Source: a virus | DNA: 64,000 bases | Reading direction: 5' to 3' (one strand) | Virus record (IMG/VR): IMGVR_UViG_3300042367_000583 | Coordinates: 1 to 64,000 of that record | Shown here: positions 8,768-16,068 of the stretch, one piece after another | Layout: every line of letters begins with the position of its first letter | Position numbering within the stretch: position 1 is the first letter of the stretch | Notes under the pieces: generated by a model | Seen by the model: the letters and a program-made list of their open reading frames with translations, nothing else | Told to the model about the DNA's origin: nothing | Databases searched by the model: none | Made by a program: the position numbers and the translations under genes

Positions 8768-9370
8768 CTAATTGTCGCAGACTACCCGAAAACCGCTATT
8801 GAAGTAGCGGATGTCGCGGCGGTATCTGAAGTAGCGAACCGCGGAACGGCAGCGAAGAGGATAGTTGCCCCAGGAACCGCCCCGCAGACATTTTTCAGAC
8901 TGGGAACAATTATCATTATCAATCCACGCCGTGCTATCGTCTTCGCACCACTCCCAAACATTACCACTCATGTCATACAGTCCCCAACCATTGGGCTTTT
9001 TCTGTCCTACGGGATGAGTTTTACCACCAGAATTTTTGGCATACCAAGCGTAATTTCCTAACTGATTATCATCATCACCAAAATAATAGCGAGTAGTAGT
9101 ACCTGCTCGACAGGCATACTCCCATTCCGATTCTGTGGGTAGGCGATAGGTTTTCCCTGTTATTTGACTCAATTTCTGACAAAAGGCTTGAGCATCGTCC
9201 CAACTAACCTGTTCTACGGGATTTTGTGGATTATTTTGAAAGTAAGAGGGATTAGTTCCCATTACTTTTTGATATTGTTCCTGAGTCACTGGATATTTCC
9301 CAATCTTAAAACTACCAATTTCTTGATCTTGACTTGCTGGTATTTCTACTATTTCAATTTTAATCGTCAT
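8768..9370 (-). CDS. FGE/SUMF-type C-type-lectin-fold protein, likely DGR target
   Basis: A 200-residue single-domain protein of the formylglycine-generating-enzyme/sulfatase-modifying family: FKIGKYPVTQEQYQKVMG, YRLPTESEWEYACRAG, GLYDMSGNVWEWC, RGGSW and terminal GFRVVC. In phages and cyanobacteria this fold is a common carrier of hypervariable ligand sites made by diversity-generating retroelements. The last 35 codons fit: between RGGSW and GFRVV many codons have the form NNC/NNT (TAC, TTC, GTT, AAC, AAT), as expected from mutated AAC/AAT template codons. A second member lies at 22824-23351. The start has a good GGAG site. Enzymatic FGE activity is unlikely at this size. Binding partner unknown. 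Confidence 0.85.
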   Translation of the reverse strand: MTIKIEIVEIPASQDQEIGSFKIGKYPVTQEQYQKVMGTNPSYFQNNPQNPVEQVSWDDAQAFCQKLSQITGKTYRLPTESEWEYACRAGTTTRYYFGDDDNQLGNYAWYAKNSGGKTHPVGQKKPNGWGLYDMSGNVWEWCEDDSTAWIDNDNCSQSEKCLRGGSWGNYPLRCRSAVRYFRYRRDIRYFNSGFRVVCDN

Positions 9371-9438
9371 TTCTTACTCCTAAGTGTTTTGTTTTTGACG
9401 GATGATAACTGATAACTGATAACTAAACTATCACTTTA

Positions 9439-9645
9439 TTAACTGTTAACAAACTGTTTATCTAGAAACTGTTTATCTAGATCGGCAAGCTGTTTATCTA
9501 GCTTTGCCCGCTTGTCGAGCAAATACTCATAGACTAATGAACATTCTTCGATATGTCCCGCTTTCCGTAAATCAATTAACTGGCACTGAATGCAGAATAG
9601 CTGAGTTAAAACATTATAGTATGCAATCCGCTCTTGATCGGTCAT
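9439..9645 (-). CDS. small coiled-coil protein with LDKQ repeats
   Basis: A 68-residue helical protein whose C-terminus repeats L-D-K-Q (LDKQLADLDKQFLDKQF), encoded by tandem copies of ctgtttatctag. It lies behind a strong promoter with a palindromic operator (9670-9706) that is shared with a second gene. Function unknown; it looks like an early small protein. Confidence 0.6.
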   Translation of the reverse strand: MTDQERIAYYNVLTQLFCIQCQLIDLRKAGHIEECSLVYEYLLDKRAKLDKQLADLDKQFLDKQFVNS

Positions 9646-9650
9646 TGTGA

Positions 9651-9708
9651 ACTCCTTTGGTGTTTTGGCATATACCCAATATAACAGGTATATGTTTTCG
9701 TGTCAAGT
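9651..9708 (-). promoter_or_regulatory. sigma70-type promoter with palindromic operator, copy 1
   Basis: Minus strand TTGACA (9706-9701), 17-base spacer, TATATT (9683-9678). An inverted repeat CATATACC/GGTATATG (9669-9676 and 9687-9694) covers the -10. The whole 58-base block recurs at 10156-10213 with two differences. It drives the 68-residue gene. Confidence 0.85.
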
Positions 9709-9906
9709 GTTTTTTTGTTTTTTTTTCAACCGATAACGACGACATCTTTCGGCGTTATCGGTTGAATCAGAGTGGGAGGGTTTTCCTGCTGGATTACCAG
9801 TAAAGTGGTAATTGCAGTCTTTACAGCGATAACGCTGTTTTCCTGACACAGAGAACCCTTTTTTAGAGATTCTCTGTGATTGACATTTAGGACATTGCAT
9901 TGTCAT
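9703..9906 (-). CDS. small zinc-ribbon protein (IS1 InsA-like N-domain)
   Basis: A 67-residue protein with a CPKCQSQRI...RYRCKDCNYHF zinc ribbon, like the DNA-binding N-terminus of IS1-type InsA proteins, followed by a basic tail (RCRRYRLKKKQKN). No transposase catalytic gene is adjacent, so it is better seen as a free DNA-binding protein. It overlaps the gene upstream by 20 bases and shares its promoter. Confidence 0.7.
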   Translation of the reverse strand: MTMQCPKCQSQRISKKGFSVSGKQRYRCKDCNYHFTGNPAGKPSHSDSTDNAERCRRYRLKKKQKNT

Positions 9907-10150
9907 TTAATGATAGATGAGAATACTGTAACAGTAGATCAATCCATTGATCTTTGGTGTAACCTAACGTTTTCCCGTTAATGGTTGTTGTGGTGAGTCC
10001 TATTTTGCTTGCAAGTGCTACTAATTCAGTAGACTTTAGCCTTTTAAGACTTCTTTCTGTTTTAACATAGAGTTGAAGGTGTTCGTCAGAACCAATAGGG
10101 ACATTTTTGAATTTTTGAGCAAATTCCTTTAATGTGTTTAACCCGTTCAT
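9887..10150 (-). CDS. hypothetical helical protein, 87 residues
   Basis: I do not recognise it. The second half (SLKRLKSTELVALASKIGL...KDQWIDLLLQ) resembles a SAP/Rho-N type helix-extended-helix DNA-binding unit, in which LVALASKIGL would be the first helix. It is first in a two-gene unit with the zinc-ribbon protein, behind promoter copy 2. Confidence 0.6.
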   Translation of the reverse strand: MNGLNTLKEFAQKFKNVPIGSDEHLQLYVKTERSLKRLKSTELVALASKIGLTTTTINGKTLGYTKDQWIDLLLQYSHLSLNDNAMS

Positions 10151-10155
10151 GTTTA

Positions 10156-10213
10156 ACTTCTTTGGTGTTTTGGTATATACCCAATATAACAGGTATATGT
10201 TTTCGTGTCAAGT
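10156..10213 (-). promoter_or_regulatory. sigma70-type promoter with palindromic operator, copy 2
   Basis: Minus strand TTGACA (10211-10206), 17-base spacer, TATATT (10188-10183), with ATATACC/GGTATAT arms over the -10. It is nearly identical to 9651-9708. It drives the 87-residue/zinc-ribbon pair. From 10214 to 10362 I see no gene beyond a 28-codon plus-strand frame with no support. Confidence 0.85.
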
Positions 10214-10362
10214 AGTTTGTCAAACTTTTTTATTATCTTTTTGTAGTTCGTAGATTTACCTATGGTTACACTGATCGCAGAACTGCCAAAAATCTCGGAA
10301 AATCAAGCCAATAAAGTAATCACACACTTTTTGACGGATGACAACTGATAACTGATAACTGA

Positions 10363-10506
10363 TTACAGCGTCGGATATTTATCTAGCACTGTTTGTGCTT
10401 TCTGGTTTAAAGATTGAGTAAATAACTCAATCTCTTTGTAGAAAATTTGGGCCTTTTTAATTTCAGGAATTTGTGTTGTTTCGATTGGTTGTTTATCGTT
10501 AGACAT
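10363..10506 (-). CDS. small protein, 47 residues
   Basis: ATG at 10506 to TAA at 10363 reads MSNDKQPIETTQIPEIKKAQ then a helix ending LDKYPTL. It is directly downstream of copy A of the four-copy promoter/operator repeat, which is the main reason to accept so short a gene. Function unknown. Confidence 0.6.
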   Translation of the reverse strand: MSNDKQPIETTQIPEIKKAQIFYKEIELFTQSLNQKAQTVLDKYPTL

Positions 10507-10538
10507 GACTTAGTACCTCGTGTGTTTTGTTTACTTTT

Positions 10539-10582
10539 TATTGTGGATCATTCTCCCAGAAATGTCAACTATCTGGGAGAAT
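10539..10582 (-). promoter_or_regulatory. phage promoter/operator repeat, copy A
   Basis: TTGACA (10568-10563) sits between perfect inverted arms ATTCTCCCAG/CTGGGAGAAT (10550-10559 and 10573-10582), followed by a weaker -10. Flanking conserved bases extend to the start codon region (CACACGAGG). Other copies are at 11279, 12529 and 21866. Confidence 0.8.
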
Positions 10583-10624
10583 CTTTTTTGAACAAGTGTA
10601 CTACTGATAACTGATAACTAGAAG

Positions 10625-11242
10625 CTAACTAATCTCTAAGTCGTTAGCGTCAGCAAAGTCATAGATGTCCATGTACCAGTCTGACCATTCATCAGGGTCA
10701 GACAAATTGACTTTATCGACTGCCCACCGTCTCGAAAAATATAGTCCTGCTTTCCACTTGTCAGGATATGGATGCTTTGCTTTTTCGGTATCGTTGGGAG
10801 TAAGAATAAACTGGAGAATGTCTTTTCCCCATTTACCTTTTTTGATATTGTAAAAGCAAGACAATGCGTTAATTAAGTCGTCGCACTCTTGTTGGTAGTC
10901 AGCAAAGTTTTCTGGCAGTTTAAACTTAGGCTTTTTAGCCATCGGTTTTTTATCTGATTTAGGTTCTGGTTTGGCTTCTAATTGACTGCTTTTTAGTCGC
11001 TTATTTTCCTGTTCCAGTTGATAAATACGAGTATGTAATTGAGTAATACGAGTCGTCAAGTTGTTAATAATCTCATATCCTTCTTTAATAGATTGAGTCA
11101 ATTTAAAATTTTCCCGTTCTAAGTTTTCGGCTTTATCGAACTCTTGGTATTCTAAGTCAGGTTCACTTAGCAACCAATCAACGAGCGCGACCTGCCTTTT
11201 TTCAGAGAAAGTTAACTCATTTTCAGATTCGATAGAAGTCAT
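10625..11242 (-). CDS. coiled-coil early protein, 205 residues
   Basis: I do not recognise it. Residues about 40-90 form a coiled coil (ITQLHTRIYQLEQENKRLK), then a Lys/Pro-rich linker (PKSDKKPMAKKPKFKLP) and an acidic, aromatic C-terminal part rich in Trp (DPDEWSDWYMDIYDFADAND). It lies behind promoter copy B and so probably belongs to the same regulon as the genes at 10506, 12492 and 21830. Confidence 0.65.
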   Translation of the reverse strand: MTSIESENELTFSEKRQVALVDWLLSEPDLEYQEFDKAENLERENFKLTQSIKEGYEIINNLTTRITQLHTRIYQLEQENKRLKSSQLEAKPEPKSDKKPMAKKPKFKLPENFADYQQECDDLINALSCFYNIKKGKWGKDILQFILTPNDTEKAKHPYPDKWKAGLYFSRRWAVDKVNLSDPDEWSDWYMDIYDFADANDLEIS

Positions 11243-11278
11243 TTTTTTTGTCCTCGTGTGTTTTGTTTGTCTATACTT

Positions 11279-11321
11279 ATCTTATGATATTCTCCCAGTA
11301 ATGTCAACTATCTGGGAGAAT
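11279..11321 (-). promoter_or_regulatory. phage promoter/operator repeat, copy B
   Basis: TTGACA (11307-11302), 17-base spacer, TAAGAT (11284-11279). The -35 lies between perfect 10-base arms ATTCTCCCAG (11289-11298) and CTGGGAGAAT (11312-11321). The 3' end of the next upstream gene runs into the operator. Confidence 0.88.
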
Positions 11322-11676
11322 CTTTTTTCTGAGCAGATGTACTACGTCTTTGTTTGTAGCGCTGATGCTGAGATTGTTTTCGCTTGGGATCAAGTTCTCG
11401 ATGTTCTAAACAGTATCCAGAATTATTACGGGTATTAAGTGCCGTAAATTTACCCAAAATTAAGCAGGCAGCACAATACTTAGTTTCAGAGATAATTATC
11501 TCTACAGAGAAATTAATCCCTTTTATTTCAGGCTGTTTATCACAGATTAAAGCTACTCTTGTTAGGGCTATGCCCGACAAAAAGTAATCTTGTAACTCAA
11601 CAAGAGTATACAATTTTTGGAGAGAAGATTTTAAAATTTCAAAATCTTCTGATTTAAGAGACAAGATTAGAATCAT
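11308..11676 (-). CDS. hypothetical protein with possible CxxC...CxxH zinc site
   Basis: A 122-residue protein with an N-terminal helix/strand part (SLKSEDFEILKSSLQKLY), a CAACLILGKFTALN...GYCLEH segment that could bind zinc, and a very basic C-terminus (KRKQSQHQRYKQRRS) encoded over the operator repeat. It is possibly a nucleic-acid-binding early protein. No family recognised. Confidence 0.6.
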   Translation of the reverse strand: MILILSLKSEDFEILKSSLQKLYTLVELQDYFLSGIALTRVALICDKQPEIKGINFSVEIIISETKYCAACLILGKFTALNTRNNSGYCLEHRELDPKRKQSQHQRYKQRRSTSAQKKDSPR

Positions 11677-11728
11677 AGCAAATACGCTGTTAATAGATTA
11701 AATTAAGCAGTTTACTGACTTGCTTAGG

Positions 11729-11854
11729 TCACTGAATTTTAGACAATATAAACAAGCTTTTGGACTTTTTTGGTTCACCTTCTCTATTAAAAATAGATAC
11801 GGTCTGCTGCTTGGTAAATTTTGTGTTATCAATTACTTCTTGAGGTTTATTCAC
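11729..11854 (-). CDS. small basic protein, 41 residues (GTG start)
   Basis: A GTG at 11854 overlaps the TGA of the 213-residue gene (GTGA), a typical coupled start. The frame reads MNKPQEVIDNTKFTKQQTVS and ends in SKIQ. Support is the coupling and the clean frame; no homology is recognised. Confidence 0.45.
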   Translation of the reverse strand: MNKPQEVIDNTKFTKQQTVSIFNREGEPKKSKSLFILSKIQ

Positions 11855-12492
11855 GCAAGCATCTCACAAAAGAGATTTAATTCTAATTGTTTGGTTCTGA
11901 GTTCAATTACTTGAGTTTTGGTTATATTAGTTTGAGACTTAGATTCATTAATTGCCTTTTCTGGTTTCCGATGAAACTCGTCTTTAAATGCTTGTTTTTT
12001 CTCGATCCATAGACAGTATTTTTCTGTTAACCCCCTTTCATCCATTTCTTGTTGGTATTGATCAACCCAGTAAACTACCTGTAGAAGGAGATGGCGATCT
12101 CCCCATTGAATATCATCTTGTGTTCTAAAGTCTCTTTGCATTGATTGGGCAGCTAAAGAATATTTCCACCCGTCAATAATTTCTTTGTCTGTCAGTTCAG
12201 GAGATGGTACGTTGCAGCAGTGTTTTTTAAGGGTAGAAACACTAACAGGGATTTTAACAGTTATATTTTTTACCTTTATTTCTTTTTCTTCTACTGGTTT
12301 CTCTTGAATCAATGCGTTTAATGACTTTTGTTGTTCCCATGTTAGGGTAATTTCTTTTTGCTTTAGATTGAATTGTTCAATTGAAGCTTCTACTTTTAAG
12401 ATTTTTTCAATTAGTTTACGTTGATTTTGTCTTCCTTTAGTAATCTTAAGTTGAGCTTCCAATCGAGCTAATTTAGTTTGCAATGTGTTCAT
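11851..12492 (-). CDS. coiled-coil early protein, 213 residues
   Basis: I do not recognise it. The N-terminal 60 residues form a coiled coil (TKLARLEAQLKITKGRQNQR), followed by a mixed domain with CCNVPSPELTDKEIIDGWKY and a Trp/Tyr-rich stretch (LLLQVVYWVDQYQQEMDERG). It lies behind the degenerate promoter copy C. Confidence 0.65.
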   Translation of the reverse strand: MNTLQTKLARLEAQLKITKGRQNQRKLIEKILKVEASIEQFNLKQKEITLTWEQQKSLNALIQEKPVEEKEIKVKNITVKIPVSVSTLKKHCCNVPSPELTDKEIIDGWKYSLAAQSMQRDFRTQDDIQWGDRHLLLQVVYWVDQYQQEMDERGLTEKYCLWIEKKQAFKDEFHRKPEKAINESKSQTNITKTQVIELRTKQLELNLFCEMLA

Positions 12493-12528
12493 GATTGTTA
12501 CTTCTCCGTGTTTTGTTTGTCTATACTT

Positions 12529-12571
12529 ATCCTATGACATTCTCCCAATAAAGTCAAGTATATGGGTCAAT
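12529..12571 (-). promoter_or_regulatory. phage promoter/operator repeat, copy C (operator decayed)
   Basis: The promoter part is conserved (TTGACT, 17-base spacer, TAGGAT). One operator arm has drifted: ATTCTCCCAA (12539-12548) faces ATGGGTCAAT (12562-12571). If the palindrome binds a repressor, this copy should be less repressed. Confidence 0.7.
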
Positions 12572-12594
12572 CTTTTTTCTGAACGTTTGTACTA

Positions 12595-13110
12595 AGTATA
12601 TTTACTTGTTATCATTGTAGATACATTGTAGATAGGGTGATCTACAACCGAAACCGTTACCCTGTAAAGGTTCTAGACTTTGTTGATAATGTTGATGTCT
12701 TATAAAGGAAAAAGATAAAAGAATAAACCAGACTGGACAATAAAAAACTGTAGAGTAAAAAAAGCAAACAAAGTCAACAGCAAGGCTGTTGGATTGTGAT
12801 TCGATTGTAGATAACCTTATCTACAATCGAAAGCCTTGCAGAGTATAGGTTTCAAGGTTTGTTTATCTTGTTGGCACTCTATACAGAGAGAGAAAAGATA
12901 GGGAGAAATAAACGAACTGGACAATAAGAGAAGGATAAAAAATCCTGACACAGGGAAATAGAGTGACAATATAAACAAAGTCTAGAACCTATATATATCA
13001 ATGCTTTTTATTGTTGATCAACTTATCTACAATCTATTTACAAACCAACAAACTATAAACCCCCTATGAGTCCATAGGGGGTTTATCTTGAATGTCGGGG
13101 TGAAAACCCT
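12595..13110. repeat. palindrome-rich non-coding tract I
   Basis: No credible gene. It holds TTGTAGAT half sites as a direct repeat (12615, 12626), an 8-6-8 palindrome at 12626-12647, and a perfect 30-base palindrome with 14-base arms TCGATTGTAGATAA around CC at 12801-12830. A further half site is near 13024. A 16-base inverted pair GGTTCTAGACTTTGTT/AACAAAGTCTAGAACC flanks about 300 bases. The same palindrome family returns at 25.4-26.0 kb. It could be a replication origin, partition or packaging locus. Confidence 0.8.
13055..13086. terminator. strong hairpin, probable bidirectional terminator
   Basis: Perfect 14-base arms ATAAACCCCCTATG/CATAGGGGGTTTAT around AGTC. It lies 75 bases past the stop of the minus-strand gene at 13160 and separates it from tract I. 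Confidence 0.8.
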
Positions 13111-13159
13111 TGCTTTTAGCGATGGGAGTGTCAAATGGGTTTAGGTATTTTTACCGTTT

Positions 13160-13864
13160 TTATCGTTTCTCATCGTTTCTCATAAGCATTCGACCGCCTC
13201 GCCATCCCCGTGCTTTTTCTCGTTCGGTTTCAAGTAGGTTAAATTTAGCTATATCGCGCTCTTTTTCAGCGTGTAATTCTTCGATCACTAGCCGCTTATA
13301 GTCAAGCATCGAGTTTTTACTGCTAAAGTCAGCGATCATAGTCTTTTGAGTTTTGATCAATTCCTCTAGTATTTGCTTCTCTTCGCTTAGTTTGACGATT
13401 TGGCTCTCAAGTTGCCTTACCTCTGTAATTGCCTCGCTCTTGACGCGAAAACCAGCTAATGTGTGAAGGAATAATCGGACTCCTAGCTTAAGCACTTGAG
13501 AGGCTAACTCAGGATTATCCTTTGGCAACCACTTACAGATTAGGTCTTCTGGGATTAGATAAACCCCTTGCAACCCGCCCTCTGTTTGAATTTGAGCCTG
13601 TTTTAGCAATCCTAATCCTAACCCCATTGTGTTACCCCCTTGTAACCCGCTCCCTGTTTGAATTTGAGGGTGATTTGGAGATTCAGAAGTTACCCCCTTG
13701 CTATCTTCTTTAGATAGCCGGTTTAATCGCATAGTGATAGCGTTGTGGCTTTTCCCAGACATACGAGCATATCCTTTGATTGAGGCAAAGCTTTCACCGG
13801 TCTGAGTGTCGATAATTAGCTCGATGCCGTCGTGATCAAAACGTTGTAAAATTAGATCAGCCAT
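13160..13864 (-). CDS. phage regulator-like protein with coiled-coil C-terminus, 234 residues
   Basis: The N-terminus (RFDHDGIELIIDTQTGESFA) and SIKGYARMSGKSHNAITMRL read as a short beta unit followed by a helix-turn-helix-like segment seen in cyanobacterial antirepressor-type proteins. A central segment (EGGLQGVYLIPEDLICKWL) and a C-terminal coiled coil (about 135-220) follow. A decayed paralogue lies at 24639-25158 and shares a structured leader. A 15-base-arm palindrome overlaps its promoter. I infer a DNA-binding regulator; the exact role is unknown. Confidence 0.7.
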   Translation of the reverse strand: MADLILQRFDHDGIELIIDTQTGESFASIKGYARMSGKSHNAITMRLNRLSKEDSKGVTSESPNHPQIQTGSGLQGGNTMGLGLGLLKQAQIQTEGGLQGVYLIPEDLICKWLPKDNPELASQVLKLGVRLFLHTLAGFRVKSEAITEVRQLESQIVKLSEEKQILEELIKTQKTMIADFSSKNSMLDYKRLVIEELHAEKERDIAKFNLLETEREKARGWRGGRMLMRNDEKR

Positions 13865-13896
13865 ATTAGCCTCTACAGTAGGTTGACTTGGTTAGT

Positions 13897-13983
13897 CCCT
13901 CGCGTCAACGAGGGCATATTAATATTGTACTACATTAAATAATCAATGATTCCCCAATATAGAAAATTCTATATTGGGGAATC
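13897..13983 (-). promoter_or_regulatory. promoter with long palindromic operator and leader hairpin
   Basis: A perfect palindrome with 15-base arms GATTCCCCAATATAG/CTATATTGGGGAATC (13948-13962, 13969-13983) sits where the -35 would be. The -10 is TACAAT (13929-13924). The leader then carries a CCCTCG/CGAGGG hairpin (13897-13914). The paralogue at 24.6 kb has the same leader with a compensating base-pair change. Confidence 0.7.
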
Positions 13984-14067
13984 TGGACACAGAAAAAACA
14001 AAAATCAGGGAACCTGCTAACAAAAACAACAAACTAATAAAACCTATATACATCAATACTTTCTACT

Positions 14068-14106
14068 GTTAATACACTGTTAACAGATTGTTAGCAGTGT
14101 ATTAAC
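14068..14106. repeat. inverted repeat with 12-base arms
   Basis: GTTAATACACTG/CAGTGTATTAAC arms flank 15 bases. The 13,984-14,138 gap otherwise holds a copy of the AACCTATATA-CATCAATACTTT motif also seen in both palindrome tracts, and no gene. Confidence 0.7.
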
Positions 14107-14108
14107 TA

Positions 14109-14136
14109 AAAACCCGTCAATCAATTGACGGGTTTT
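14109..14136 (-). terminator. rho-independent terminator
   Basis: Arms AAAACCCGTCAAT/ATTGACGGGTTTT around a two-base loop, with a T run on the minus strand, immediately after the stop of the HTH gene at 14139. Confidence 0.85.
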
Positions 14137-14138
14137 GA

Positions 14139-14420
14139 TTAATTAAATTTTTTGTACTCTTGTAGTATTAGGTCGGTTGCCTCCTCAATTTGGTTTCCTT
14201 TTGATAGCAGTTTAAGGACTTTAGCCAGAACTTGCCTGACTCGTTCTTTACCTATTCCTAATTCTGCTGTAGTTGCTGCCACTCTAAAGCGATAGTTCCG
14301 ATGCCGGGAAGTTACAGGCACTGGGTCAAGATTATTGTTTTTTGCCCACACCAGATAGATGTAGGCTTGTCTAGGTGTTATCACTTTTGTTTTTCTAGTC
14401 TTAATTTTTGAAAACATCAA
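14139..14420 (-). CDS. sigma-70 region-4-like helix-turn-helix protein
   Basis: A 93-residue basic protein whose second half (AATTAELGIGKERVRQVLAK) closely resembles the recognition helix-turn-helix of sigma factor region 4 (LGISRERVRQI). No other sigma regions are present. It may bind -35-like DNA or the host polymerase as a phage transcription factor. It overlaps the HAD gene by 20 bases. Confidence 0.7.
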   Translation of the reverse strand: MMFSKIKTRKTKVITPRQAYIYLVWAKNNNLDPVPVTSRHRNYRFRVAATTAELGIGKERVRQVLAKVLKLLSKGNQIEEATDLILQEYKKFN

Positions 14421-14952
14421 TCATCTGGTATTCTTTGATTAAATCAAGGGAATATACACTCCAAATATGAGCGTCTAAAAAGTTAATTCCCGCATTTTTT
14501 GCCGCTAGTTTATCTTCTTCTCGATCTCCTACCATTAAAATATCGATAGGGTCTTTGTCAAAGGCTCTTAAAGCGGCAAAAATCATCCCAGGATTAGGCT
14601 TTCTGAATTGCTCAATAAGATCGGGGTACAGTTCATCAATTTGCACGCAGGAACATTTTCTCACGCGAAAACATTCTCGTCCTTTAAAATCAGGGCAAAA
14701 ATAAATGCAAGAAAGCCGTGGAAATATTTCTAAAGTTTTTTGCTGTTCTTCGATTGCACTTTTTAAGGATTTATGTCCGGCGGCTACTCCGCCCTGATTA
14801 GTGATTCCTATCATCGTCCATCCCTCTTGATGGTAAATTTCCATAGCTTTTATCGCCCCTTCGATTGGTTCCTGATCGTTTGGATCTTCGATGAATTTTC
14901 CGTTGGTAGATTGGCGGATCGTGCCATCAAGATCGAGCAATAAAGCTTTCAT
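14401..14952 (-). CDS. HAD-family phosphatase (HisB-N/GmhB or 3'-phosphatase type)
   Basis: A 183-residue HAD-III protein: DLDGT at the N-terminus, ITNQGGV (motif II), a Cys-rich loop CPDF...CFRVRKCSC like the zinc loop of GmhB/HisB phosphatases, KPNPGM (motif III lysine) and MVGDREEDKLAAKNAG (motif IV). The same fold forms the phosphatase of phage polynucleotide 3'-phosphatases. In a phage, DNA or RNA end repair is more likely than sugar metabolism, but the substrate is open. Confidence 0.85.
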   Translation of the reverse strand: MKALLLDLDGTIRQSTNGKFIEDPNDQEPIEGAIKAMEIYHQEGWTMIGITNQGGVAAGHKSLKSAIEEQQKTLEIFPRLSCIYFCPDFKGRECFRVRKCSCVQIDELYPDLIEQFRKPNPGMIFAALRAFDKDPIDILMVGDREEDKLAAKNAGINFLDAHIWSVYSLDLIKEYQMIDVFKN

Positions 14953-15378
14953 TTTTTCAAATTTTCCCCTACTTAAGCTTCAGGGCATCCCTAGTAGGGA
15001 TTAGATAAAGCGCACGCGACTACGACTATAGTACATAGTTTCAATTCCTAATAGGAGTTCTTTGTGCAGCTACCTTAAGTAAATCACTTAATTCTTGATA
15101 GGTGTTGGCGAAGTGTGACAGTTTATCGGGTGTCACTGTGGATACTTTTGTACTGGACTGATTGAATATCCGATTTATTGCCGATTTTCAGCATATTTGG
15201 TTGCTATACGCCCGTTCTTATTGATTATCACCGTTGAGAATATCAGTAAGCATTTTTAGTTACTATAAAAGGTTCTTCCTTTAGATCAACTTAATTTTAT
15301 CGGTTTATTTTTTGGTTACACGGCACAAAATTTGTTATTTTGGCATAATATTGATTAATGGAGATTACATTTAATTTA
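14953..15378. other. divergent intergenic region, no gene seen
   Basis: About 425 bases between the minus-strand HAD gene and the plus-strand terminase genes. It contains small inverted repeats (TCCCTAGTAGGGA; GTGACA/TGTCAC around 15115-15145). A plus-strand TGGCATAAT box near 15342 would put transcription start near 15355, which favours the small terminase start at 15379 over 15358. Confidence 0.5.
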
Positions 15379-16068
15379 ATGCCAAGACGAAAAAAAGTAC
15401 CACCAAATAACTCAACCCCAACCCCTAAAAGCCCTGTATCAGGCAAGGCTAGTCGGTTTGATAATCTAATACCAAACGTACCTATCGAGTTTGGTCATTA
15501 TCCTATTTGGGAAAGACAACCCTACGAAATGTCTCAATGGTTTGAAAAATTTCAAGCTTTTTATATCCATCTTCCCGCGGGGTACAGAACATTAAATCGT
15601 GCTTTTAATGATTGCGCTATGTCGGCAGGTGAGGAAATTCCAAAGACCGAAAATAAACGCAGTATCACCGTTCCTGAACAATGGCAATTAGCTTATAAAA
15701 TTTATCGATGGGAGGATCGAGCTAAAGCATATTGGCTTAAAAAGATACAAGATCAAGAGGCTTATAGAGATGGAATTTTAAGCCAAATAATAGATAAAAG
15801 CATAAAGAATGCTTTTAGAACACTCGAAAAAAGCGAAGAGATAAACAATCGTTCGCTAGACGATCCTAACGGTAATTGGAGTCATAAAGACGCTGTGATC
15901 ATGGCTAAAGCTGTCACGGAAATAGTAGAAAAAGCATTAGGGCTTGACACTGTAGAATATGCTATTAGTATTTTACAAAAAAATGGGTTGGCCGCAATCG
16001 ACCCCGACGGGAACCTAATAGGACAGCCAACAGATAAAGGTAATTTAGAAGATGAAACTATCTTATAG
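15379..16068 (+). CDS. terS: terminase small subunit
   Basis: A protein of about 229 residues (MPRRKKVPPNN start) ending inside the large terminase gene by a 17-base overlap. It has a basic N-terminal tail, a central helical part (YRWEDRAKAYWLKKIQD) and a C-terminal helix (VIMAKAVTEIVEKALGL), as in DNA-recognising small terminases. The upstream ATG at 15358 would be nearly leaderless; 15379 has GGAG upstream, somewhat far. The call rests on position and composition. Confidence 0.75.
   Translation: MPRRKKVPPNNSTPTPKSPVSGKASRFDNLIPNVPIEFGHYPIWERQPYEMSQWFEKFQAFYIHLPAGYRTLNRAFNDCAMSAGEEIPKTENKRSITVPEQWQLAYKIYRWEDRAKAYWLKKIQDQEAYRDGILSQIIDKSIKNAFRTLEKSEEINNRSLDDPNGNWSHKDAVIMAKAVTEIVEKALGLDTVEYAISILQKNGLAAIDPDGNLIGQPTDKGNLEDETIL

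Noticed and set aside
8768-9370. A functional formylglycine-generating enzyme
   Set aside because: Too short for the enzyme, no sulfatase nearby, and the C-terminus has the layout of a variable ligand site.
9703-9906. IS1-type transposase remnant
   Set aside because: Only the zinc-ribbon part is present, with its own promoter and a basic tail; no inverted repeats or DDE domain nearby, so I call it a free DNA-binding protein.
10263-10349. A 28-codon plus-strand frame starting MVTLIAELPKISENQ
   Set aside because: Too short, no ribosome site, ends in the heptamer repeat; nothing supports translation.
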